In this document: positions 53,641-62,004 of the stretch, one piece after another
How positions within the stretch are numbered: the first letter of the stretch is position 1
How the letters are laid out: the number at the start of each line of letters is the position of its first letter
Assembly: GCA_014549065.1 (NCBI GenBank)
Contig: JACDOX010000003.1
Location: 17,487,877 to 17,551,876 of the forward strand
Direction: 5' to 3'
DNA from: Cardinalis cardinalis
Lineage: Eukaryota; Chordata; Aves; Passeriformes; Cardinalidae
DNA: 64,000 nucleotides
Position numbers and translations under genes: made by a program
The notes under the pieces: model-generated
The model's database searches: none
What the model saw: the letters and a program-made list of their open reading frames with translations, nothing else
What the model was told of the DNA's origin: nothing

Positions 53641-54823
53641 AGCCCGTCCAACCTGGGCCAACACCTCCGGGGCCAGCCCGTCCAACGTGTGCCGAACAAA
53701 CACCTCCGAGGGCAGCCCATCCAACATGTGCCAAACAAACACCTCCGAGACCGGCTCGTCCAACCAGTGCCAAACAAACACCTCTGAGGGCAGCCCGTCC
53801 AACCTGTGCCAAACAAACACCTCTGAGGGCAGCCCGTCCAACATGTGTCCAACAAACACCTCTGAGGGCAGCCCGTCCAACATGTGCCCAACAAACACCT
53901 CTGAGGGCAGCCCGTCCAACCTGTGCCAAACAAACACCTCTGAGGGCAGCCTGTCCAACATGTGCCCAACAAACACCTCTGAGGGCAGCCCGTCCAGCCT
54001 ATGCCAAACAAACACCTCTGAGGGCAGCCCGTCCAACCTGTGGCAAACAAACACCTCTGAGGGCAGCCCGTCCTACCTGTGCCAAACACCTCTGAGGGCA
54101 GCCACTCCAACCTGTGCCCAACAAACACCTCTGAGGGCAGCCCATCCAGCCTGTGCCAAACAAACACCTCTGAGGGCAGCCCGTCCAACCTGTGCCCAAC
54201 AAACACCTCTGAGGGCAGCCCGTCCAACATTTGCCAAACAAACACCTCTGAGGGCAGCCACTCCAACCTGTGCCAAACAAACACCTCTGAGGGCAGCCCG
54301 TCCTACCTGTGCCAAACAAACACCTCTGAGGGCAGCCTGTCCAACATGTGCCCAACAAACACCTCTGAGGGCAGCCCGTCCAGCCTATGCCCAACAAACA
54401 CCTCTGAGGGCAGCCCGTCCAACCTGTGCCCAACAAACACCTCTGAGGGCAGCCCGTCCAACCTGTGGCAAACAAACACCTCTGAGGACAGCCCGTCCTA
54501 CCTGTGCCGAACAAACACCTCTGAGGGCAGCCCGTCCTACCTGTGCCAAACAAACACCTCTAAGGGCAGCTCGTCCAACCTGTGCCAAACAAACACCTCT
54601 GAGGGCAGCCCGTCCAACATGTGCCCAACAAACACCTCTGAGGGCAGCCCGTCCTACCTGTGCCAAACACACACCTCTGAGGGCAGCCACTCCAACCTGT
54701 GCGAAACACCTCCAAGGCCAGCGAGTCCGGCCTGGGACCCCGCTCCAGCACCACGTCCCACCTTTCCTTCAACATCTCTCCGGGCAGCCTGTTCCAACGT
54801 CTAACCACCCTTTATGTGATTAA
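53525..54823 (+). other. 432-codon open frame from a Kozak-type ATG through the minisatellite
   Basis: The ATG at 53525 has G at -3 and G at +4, a strong Kozak context, and lies in the CpG island. An earlier in-frame ATG at 53429 has a weaker context. The frame runs about 40 residues through GC-rich sequence rich in Pro, Arg and Ser, then through 27 repeats. The first 11 repeats read as a 13-residue Thr/Ser/Asn/Cys-rich unit (TNTSEGSPSNLCQ type). A 4-base deletion near 54089 switches the frame, and the last 16 read as TPLRAARPTCAQQ-type units. It stops at TAA (54821-54823) inside CR1-like DNA. Because the unit is 39 bp, several frames on both strands are also open (for example 53634-54284 minus). 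I consider it unlikely to be a real gene, but transcription from the island could produce such a repeat protein. Confidence 0.15.
53639..54735. repeat. 39-bp minisatellite, 27 full units, derived from CR1
   Basis: The unit has two recognisable halves, AGCCCGTCCAACCTGTGCC followed by AAACAAACACCTCTGAGGGC. I counted 27 units plus degenerate flanking copies. Edge units (for example 53661-53760) are the most diverged, while internal units differ at a few fixed positions (CTG/ATG/TTT, CCA/CCC, CGT/CAC). Two spacers lack four bases (near 54089 and 54706), so the array is not strictly 39-periodic. Variant order suggests an internal duplication: the run of units at about 53937-54080 recurs near 54328-54510. 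The half GTCCAACCTG...AACACCTC resembles the CR1 tail block 'catccaacctggccttgaacacctccaggg', and the array runs directly into CR1 on its right. No N occurs across it. It was probably born by slippage within a CR1 copy. Confidence 0.96.
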
Positions 54824-55052
54824 ATTTTTCCTCATGTCCAAGCTGAACCTCCCCAAGCACAGCTTAAGGCTGTGTCCTCTCGGCCCGTCACTTGTTACCT
54901 GGGAGAAGAGCCAGACATCCNTCCNCNGTCCTTTCAGGGAGTTGTAGAGAGCAAAGAAATCTNTGGATAAAATCTGTGGGTAAACAACCCCAAGTCCCTC
55001 AGCTGCTCCTCATCACACTGGTGGCTCCTGCCCCTGCACCATCTCTGTTGAA
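54760..55052 (-). mobile_element. CR1 LINE fragment continuing from the minisatellite
   Basis: The plus strand follows antisense CR1 in order. It begins with 'tctccgggcagcctgttccaacgtctaaccaccc' (54777-54810 region), then 'ttttcctcatgtccaagctgaacc' (54826-54849), 'ctcggcccgtcacttgttacctgggagaagag' (54879-54910), 'ttcagggagttgtagagagc' (54934-54953), and 'ctcagctgctcctcatcac' (55000-55018). It ends near 55052. The missing 3'-most part to its left is where the 39-bp array sits, so array and fragment appear to be one modified CR1 insertion. Three Ns fall in 54921-54927. Confidence 0.82.
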
Positions 55053-56944
55053 GTAATAAGGATGTATTACCTACCTCAAAATTCAGTTAAAACCCACCAC
55101 ATCAATAGAAAATTGGTGGTTTTGCTAGGTTTGTTCTTTCGGCAGTCTGGAGAGGTGAATCGGGTCACTGGAGAAATCAGTGACAGGAATATAAGCTGGG
55201 AGGGGGACTAAACCCTTGATTTAAATTTAGTTTTAAACACTGATTTAAATTTATCAAACAGAATTTCCTACAGTAAGATTACTCAGCTCCTCATACAATT
55301 AATTTTTTTCTATGTAAANCAGTTTAAGACTCTTACAAGGCAGAGAATGACAAATGCATTGATCAGGGAGAAACTGATGAAGAGGATGTTTGTCCCATTT
55401 GTCAGGAGGTGTTATTAAGGAGGTGTTATTTCAGTTCCCTTAGTACAGGTTAGGCATAAAATTTGTTCCCTGACTTGCTACACTTCTAATGACAGAATAA
55501 ATACATAAGAAAAAATACCTGACAATTGTTACAGCCCTTTTGCAATCTGGGAGAATGTGGCAATCTTAGGAGCTAAAAAGTGGGTGGAGAGGAAGGAGTT
55601 AAAAAAAAGGGAAGACTATTTAGTATTGATATGTGATTTTTCTTAATTTTGGAGAGATAACAGAAATTGGAATTCATTTTCTGTCNATACATGTGTGGTA
55701 ATGTTCACATTAAATACCTAAAACTTTGCTGGAACACCAAGATGAACTGGAGAATGGCTCTGCAGTCAAGTCTCCACTTTACAGAGAAAAACGTGCACTT
55801 CTCATTCTAATAGAATTTAGAAACTAAACGACTTGTGAATGCAACAGAAAAATCAAGACTGAACAGCCACCTTGGAAACCCTTGTAATAGCTGCAGAGCA
55901 TTTCCAGCTTAGGAAATCTCTACAATAAATATTTTTAAACCAGTATTTTCACAGTCTTTGACTATATCTTATAGCTCGTCACTTTCTTCTCTGCCTTATT
56001 ATAAGTAACTGACTGTGATGCCAAAAATCACAAGCCAAACAATATGAAATGACAAAAAGGGGTTACCTTCTATGAAGGTCCCTCAGGTGCAAGTGTGGCA
56101 CAATGCATATGATACAGGACTCTGACAATTTTAAAGGTGGAACAAATTAGCACACTTAACAGAAATCATCCAATTAGAGGAACAGTTAATTAAGTAACTC
56201 CCCCTCTTTTGGTTCTGCCCCCCTCTGAAGCCCCCTCCCAGCTTCTAGCNCCACATTTATTATGCCTACAGTATCTGGAAAAAACCAAAANGTCCTTGGT
56301 TCACTCTAGAGGAAAGACTAATTAGGATTCCAGGAAGGTTAGCTTGCTGTTCTAAAATCTAAGAGAAAAGGTAGGAAAAGTACTTGAGTTAGTTAAGGAG
56401 CTATAGAACTATATAATAGTAGTCTACAGAGCNACAAATTTATGATAAATGTATAAAAAATAAAAACCTTCTTGGCATCAACTTCACTTAGAGAGCAGAC
56501 AACATATGCTTTGTAAACAAACATCCATGGCAAACAAACCAGATGTTTTTAAACTTGCTGTTAGTGCAGTACATCTCCAAATGATTCTGTAGTATGCATT
56601 TGGATTGTCCTTGTCCAAATAAATAATTTAGCTCTGACTTTATCATAAAGGGTTGAAAACTCTTTAAGCTAGCTCCTTATTCTGCTGATGTGCTTTTGTT
56701 TGTTTGCAAGGAAATTGTCTCTAAGGTCCAGCTGAAGACTACAAGAAGGTTTTCTTCACAAGAAACAGAATAGAAAATGTGACTCTATTAGAANTGGTAA
56801 CCTGAAGGAGGATGACATTCTTTTGTCATGGGAATTATGGTGATGACAGAAATATCTTTAATAATATTTGGAAAGAAAGTGTTGAGAGATGTCCCTAAAC
56901 AACATATGGCTTCAAAGACAAACAAATAAAATTTCAGGCATCGA
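55053..56944. other. AT-rich non-coding DNA
   Basis: No gene or transposon was recognised. A 14-base phrase containing AGGAGGTGTTATT is duplicated near 55404-55432. The right end lies just downstream of the candidate minus-strand poly(A) site. Confidence 0.5.
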
Positions 56945-56966
56945 TAACTTTTTTCAAATTTTTATT
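56915..56966 (-). terminator. Candidate poly(A) site on the minus strand
   Basis: AATAAA on the minus strand complements 56961-56966. About 20 bases later a cleavage site would fall near 56940-56946. A U/GU-rich stretch follows (complement of 56915-56935, containing TTTTATTTGTTTGTCTTT). Signal, spacing and downstream element agree with a vertebrate polyadenylation site. AATAAA is common in AT-rich DNA, so the case rests on the full arrangement. Confidence 0.35.
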
Positions 56967-58572
56967 ATATTGCATAAGCTGTAACATTTTACAAACCTTA
57001 GTTACATTTTCAGCAACAGATACACTGATACTGTAGTAAATACAGAGATGAAAAGACACCTCTGACAAAATATAAAAAGGTAGAAATACTTNAAACCAGG
57101 ATGCCAAATATCAAGAATGTTTTACATAAACAATATCCATACTAGAGAGTTTTTGAAAATAATTGCTGAGGTCATGAAGCATTTGTTGAATATGAGGCTC
57201 CAGAATTCAAGGTGGTGAGCACAGTCAGGGCCATGAGTTCACCTGCCTTGCAACACGCAGAGCCAGGCTTTGCACGAGTAACATGCTCTAATGAGCACTA
57301 AAAACTGCCTTTCTACACAGTGACATGTAAAAATAGTACTGGTCTAANGTGGACTGAAGTGCAACGAGTGCTNCAAAGGAACTAAATCCGTTACCCGGGG
57401 AATAAAGTACCAGGATGTTTTGGGGAGGGGGAATATAGGAATGTTCAGTAAGTCCTAAAACTGACTGAAAAAATTCATTTGGTAAAACAGTTTTCAGGCT
57501 GAGGGTGCTAGCAAAACAAGAAATGACAGAGTTTTGCCCTGCCAGTCTTAAAAAGCTATTTATTTGTTCAGAACACAATGAATACTGCTTTTAAANGGAA
57601 ACGAAGCTCAGATTCAAGTCATTTAAATCACCTTTCATATAAACTCTTTAACACAAATGTAGCTGCCTACTGTTACAAGTGTGGCACAAATTAGTACAAA
57701 TTACTATAAAAGAATGCTCATCTTTAGCTCTGTAGGCATAGTACTGTGTTTTCATGATACTACTGAATTTAAAAAAAATTAAAAAGCTATTAAAAACCAA
57801 TGCAGGTTAGGCTCCAAATTGGGATAAAAATTGGTTCTAGAAAATACAAATTACGTACCGGTCTCCATACAATTTCTGCTGCTACTGACAAGCAAAGTTA
57901 GCAGCTGAAAAAAGGACTTTTATTGTTATAATAATTTATATATAAACATACGTTATTTTCAGTTTTTGAAGTTAATATCCCAGTCAGTTTCATACCTGTA
58001 AATCCAGTGAGTTCAAGATGCTTGCACTTGACACACAAAGTTGAATCAGATCCCATATGAGCATTTTTAAAAGACACTTCTGTTCAGATTGCTAAAGATA
58101 TATTTTTAAAATTTCTTTTCAAACATCAAATATCAAAACTAGGTTTTACAACAACTACCATCATCATCAACATGCAGAAGTCAGTATTCCAACATAAAAA
58201 GCACTANATCTGCCTCTTAAAATATTATAAAAGCTACGTAATTGTAAGAATTCAGGGGGTTTTGGCTAACAGAAAATAAAACTGTAATGTGCTTTTCAGA
58301 TAGTCAGGTGTCCCACTGATAAAATAAGTCTGATGAAAGAGAAAGGCACTTCAGCAGGCTAATTTATCTCCAGANTTTCCTGATGTAAAGCACTAGACAA
58401 CAGATGTAGTGCACTGCCTTTTCATTTGCACAGTGTTTGATCAGTAGTGTTGTGAAACTTTGTCACTTTTTAACTAACAAGAATTTATACTGGTGCCAGT
58501 TCATTTCATCTTCTTTGGTACAAACCACTGCATAAAAACAAAGGAGACAACTAAACATTCCTACATCCTGGA
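56945..58572 (-). other. Possible 3' untranslated region of a minus-strand gene
   Basis: If the poly(A) site and the small frame at 58573-58761 are real, this 1.6-kb stretch would be the 3' UTR. It is AT-rich, free of recognisable transposons and has only short frames, with several T-rich and ATTTA-like words, which is consistent with a UTR but not specific. The alternative is plain intergenic DNA. Confidence 0.25.
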
Positions 58573-58761
58573 TTATTTTTGGTGTGTCACCTCTAGCTTT
58601 GTGGTGGAAAATAATGTTCTAATCACATCATTTTTACTTTCAGGTTCATAATGCCAGAGCTCTATTTTCTGATTGCACTTAGAAGGACTTTTTTCTCTTA
58701 NCCAAATGTGATTTTTAAGTGATTCCCCCAAGTTTTTTTTCTTATCTATAGTATCTAGCAT
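58573..58761 (-). other. Possible terminal exon of an unidentified minus-strand gene
   Basis: This 62-codon frame starts with ATG at the complement of 58759-58761. It ends at TAA, followed by the UTR-like stretch. It extends about four codons upstream to a possible splice acceptor (minus strand CAGTAATTTTTAG, near 58783-58795). The predicted peptide is Lys/Glu/Ser-rich and hydrophilic, with no motif I recognise. A second coding-like minus frame lies just upstream (58851-59108), including a Leu/Glu/Lys-rich segment near 59020-59108 with a GTGAGG donor-like site. The phases I tried do not join without a stop, so a two-exon model is not supported. It may well be chance. Confidence 0.15.
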
Positions 58762-60230
58762 TTGGTAGCAATCTAAAAATTACTGTCAATGAGCTTGCAC
58801 TTAAAACTATATGTACATAAATAAGGGCTTTTCTTGCAAAAGCTGACAGCTCAAGAAGTGCCTTGTGAAGAACTGAGACATAAGTGTTGCAAACATTTGN
58901 GTTCTTTAGAAAGAATTGATTCCACCAAAGCCCAAACACATATTAGTTTGCAAACTAGCATCAGAAAGAAGCTGTATCCTTTCCAATTTTCCTTATTCAT
59001 TCCCCTCTCCTGTGTCCTCACAGACATTTCTCNCTTCTTATTCTCAAGGTAGGCAACCTCCAGATTCAAAGAAGTGAAAACTTCTGAATGNTTCCCCAGC
59101 CTTTCCAAGAGCTGTGTGCCACAAATCCTTGCTAATTTTTGTATAGGCCTAACTCTGGCACCATCATTTTAACAGTCTGTTAATGCCACAAAGAGCCAAC
59201 TAAAACAAAAAAATCCTTAAAAAAGAAATTCAGGGACTCCTATAAATTCATATGTTGAAATCATATAGAGAAATATAGAAAACCATTNGTTTGTGACACT
59301 TCAGTGTGACATTCTGTCATCTCCACATGTTGCACATCCCGTAGAATGTTTTGTGGAATTAAAATTTTTAGAGCTCAGCATAGTCAAACTCCTTCTTTAA
59401 ATGATCTAAAGCCAAAAAAAATTCTAATCTCTAGCAGGCAATGCAGGTTTTTCCAGTGCATAAATTCCAACATACAGCTGGAATGTGAAGACTGATCTAT
59501 TTGGAAATATTCTCTATGAATATAAATCATAATAATTTATAGAGTTGGATTTCTAATCCTTTTTCTTTAACAACCAGACACCCACTCTGTCAGAGAATGA
59601 GAACAATGGAGTGCCAAACTTGTTTCCTTTGAACTCATGTAAATAAAGCCATTTATAGTAGTCTGTATTTTTTGATGATACAAGTAAGTTTGAGAAATTA
59701 GGTCTTTTTTTGTATATACAATGAAAAATGCATTTAAAAAATCTGAAATATTACTGTAGGTGAACAAAATTTCNAGTAAAGACATATGAACCTAATATGA
59801 ATTTCTCAAAACCATTAGCTTGTCAGGGATTTTCTATTATGTTCAACAGAATGTATAATAATCTCTTGTTGAAAAGGGAGCTATCAGAACCAATGCAACT
59901 CTGCAAACAGGGCAATATTGAAGCTCAAGGGCAGCTTTCAGAAGAAATGTACATATATAAATTGATTCCTACTAATGTATACAACAAAGCAAAGGATGAA
60001 GTGATCAATATCTGGGCCTAGAAAGTCATATTAAAAATCCACTACAGCTGTACATTAAAAAAAAGTTTTAGTGAATAAGTATTTGGTGTNGGACAACAAA
60101 ATTCCTGTTACCTAGAAAGAGAACCAAAGGCATGCTGATATGACAAGCCATCTTCACATCTGAAATAGATGAATCATAATTAAACCTCTTTTAAGTTCTT
60201 GAGGCCAATTTAATTACAGACTTATTTACA
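58762..60230. other. AT-rich DNA between the possible exon and the LTR cluster
   Basis: It contains the minus frame at 58851-59108 described with the neighbouring entry and a 74-codon plus frame at 59797-60021 without recognised motifs. Nothing else was seen. Confidence 0.5.
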
Positions 60231-61095
60231 CACTGTAGTGGTTTGCCCTGGCTAGATGCCAGGCACCCACCAAAGCCACTCTTACCAATCCTTTGCACAG
60301 AGTGGACAGAGGAGAGAAAATCCAATGAAAGGCTCCTGAATTGANGTAAGGGAGAGATCACTCACTGAATACTGTCACAGGCAGAACAGACTCACTCACC
60401 TTGGGGATATGAACTGAATTTATTACTGACAAAACCAGAGCAGGATAGTGACAAGTGAAATAAATCTTAGAAACACCTTCTCCCCACCCATCCCTCTTTC
60501 CCAGCTCTACTTCCTCCCCACAGTGACACAGGGAGACAGGAATGGGTCAGTCCATCACGTGTGGTTTGGGACAGGAATGGGTCAGTTCACCGTGTGTGGT
60601 TTCTGAGACAGGAATGGGTCAATTCACCGTGTGTGGTTTCTGGGACAGGAATGGGTCAGTCCATCAGATCTGGTTTCTGGGACAGGAATGGGTCAGTCCA
60701 TCAGATCTGGTTTCTGGGACAGGAATGGGTCAGTCCATCAGATCTGGTTTCTGCAGGACTTCTCAAGGACAGAAGTCCTTCCCCTGCTCCAGCACAGGAG
60801 GCTGCTCTCCATGAACTTCTCCAACTTGAGTCTTTCTCAAGGGCANCAGTTNTCCACAAACTGCTCCAACATGGCTCACTCTTCCACAGGGTGCAGTCCT
60901 TCAGGCACAGCCTGCCTCCAGTGTGAGTCTCCCACCAGTACTTCCAGGATACCTGCTGCAGCAGGGGCTCTTCTTCTCACAGCTCCTGCCAGGAGCTTGC
61001 TGCAGCACAGGTTTCCCATGTTCAGGCATCCTCCACAGGCTGCAGGTGGATATCTGCACTCCAGGGGTTGTAGGGGGACAGCTGCTTCACCATGT
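60231..61095 (-). mobile_element. Endogenous retrovirus LTR (3' portion), antisense, degraded
   Basis: It starts at about 60231 with TGTAGTGGTTTGCCCTGGCT, the reverse complement of an avian ERV LTR 3' end, followed by 'gatgccaggcacccaccaaagcc'. A minus-strand AATAAA complements 60419-60424 and would be the LTR poly(A) signal. Further on come the family's repeated 'ctccaacatgg', 'cacagggtgcagtccttcagg' and 'ctgcaggtggatatctgc' phrases (60860-61060). The antisense reading ends near 61095 ('cttcaccatg'), where the orientation appears to flip. It has no viral coding frame; the 233-codon minus frame at 60876-61577 is an accident of composition. Recognition is from remembered patterns of bird LTRs; the subfamily is not named. 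Confidence 0.78.
60534..60753. repeat. 37-bp minisatellite, six copies, inside the LTR
   Basis: The unit contains GGACAGGAATGGGTCAGT followed by CCATCAGATCTGGTTTCTG. The last three copies are essentially identical. The first three carry CACGTGTG or CCGTGTGTG in place of CAGATCTG, and the first is two bases shorter. The array has expanded within the antisense LTR, just before a 'ctcaaggacagaagtcc' phrase. The near-identity of the right-hand copies indicates recent expansion from that side. Confidence 0.95.
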
Positions 61096-61401
61096 ATTTT
61101 GTTAGTGGGGGGTGGGGGAAGGTCTACAGGGATGAGAAGCTGCCAGAAGCTTCCCTGATGTCCAGCAGAGCCAATGCCAGCAGCTCCAGGACAGAGCTGC
61201 TGCTGACCAAGGCTGAGCCAGTCAGAAATGATGGTGACACCTTTGTAGTAACAGATTTGAGAAGGAAAAGGAGTTATTGTGCAGGTGTAATTGTGGCCAG
61301 AGAAGAGCAGGGTGAGAACATNTGAGAGGAACAACTCTGCAGACACCAAGGNCAATGCTGNAGGAGGAGGAGGTGNTCCAGGCANAGGAGCTGAGATTCC
61401 C
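61096..61401 (+). mobile_element. LTR 5' portion (U3-like) in opposite orientation
   Basis: This segment reads in the sense direction of the same LTR family as the antisense piece to its left: a G-rich start, 'ctacagggatgagaagctgcc', 'gccagaagcttccctgatgtcc', 'gagccaatgccagc', 'gaccaaggctgagccagtcag' (61206-61226), 'gatggtgacacctttgtagtaac', then 'ctgcagacaccaagg' and 'gaggaggtgntccaggc'. It ends near 61401 with 'gagattcccacctg'. In an intact antisense LTR these parts would follow on from 61095 on the minus strand. Here they are flipped, so the end of the LTR appears inverted. Four Ns lie within 61321-61385. Confidence 0.65.
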
Positions 61402-62004
61402 ACCTGTGATGGTGATGCCCATTGGATACGGGGTGTGGCTGAGCTGGAGTTCATTCCCCACAGCAGCCTCCCCAGCACTGTGCTTTGCCCTGGGAGCTGG
61501 AAAGGTGCTGAGAACACACCAGTGTTTTGGCCACTGCTGGGCAGGGCTGGCACAGCATCAGTGCTGACTCTCAACATTCCCAGCTAACCAGCAGGCTGGG
61601 GCTGGGCAAGATCCTGGCAGGGGACACAACTGACCCAAATTAACCAGAGGGATATTCCATGCCATGTGACATCAGCTCAGATATAAAAGCAAAGGAAAGG
61701 AGGAGGAAGTGAGGGTGTTTGTTATTTACAAAGTTTGCCTTCTGGAGCAACCGCTACACGTGTTGAAGCCCTGCTTCCCAAGAAGTAGCCACATATTGGC
61801 TTGCTGATGAGAAGTAGAGAACAAACCTATTTTTTTCCTCTTTGTGCACACAACCAGCTTTTGCTTTTGCCTTAGCAAACTGCTTTATCTCAATCCAGGA
61901 GTTGCTTTCTATCTTATTTTCTCTCCCCTGTCCCGCTGGGAACAGGGAGCAATAGAACAGCTTGATGGGCACCTGGCGTCCAGCCAAGGTCAACCCACCA
62001 CACA
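61402..62004 (+). mobile_element. Second endogenous retrovirus LTR, sense orientation, solo
   Basis: It begins near 61402 with TGTGATGG and ends near 62004 with CCACCACA, fitting TG...CA termini. Visible parts in order: U3 with 'gtgtggctgagctggagttcatt' (61432-61454), 'ctgggcagggctggcacagcatc' (61536-61558), 'gaccaaatta'-type and 'gggatattccatgccatgtgac' (61631-61672); a TATA box ATATAAAAG (61681-61689); then a 'caaccgctacacgtgttgaagccctgcttccc' stretch (61748-61780), 'ctgctttatctcaatccagg' (61880-61900), and the U5 end 'cacctggcgtccagccaagg'. Its last ~125 bases are the diverged reverse complement of the start of the antisense LTR at 60231, so the families are related. No internal retroviral genes flank it, so it is a solo LTR. 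Target-site duplications could not be confirmed. Confidence 0.82.
61681..61689 (+). promoter_or_regulatory. TATA box of the sense LTR
   Basis: ATATAAAAG lies at the expected place downstream of the U3 phrases and upstream of the R/U5-like part. It would have been the retroviral promoter. Activity today is unknown. Confidence 0.6.

Noticed and set aside
53623..54690. Several long open frames on the minus strand and in a third plus frame across the 39-bp array
   Set aside because: A 39-bp unit without stops leaves many frames open at once; these are shadows of the repeat, not separate genes.
59797..60021. 74-codon plus frame next to the LTR cluster
   Set aside because: No motif or splice context; it opposes the direction of the other gene-like signals in the area.
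60876..61577. 233-codon open frame on the minus strand
   Set aside because: It spans three LTR pieces of differing orientation, contains several N codons and has no retroviral or cellular motif; a composition accident.
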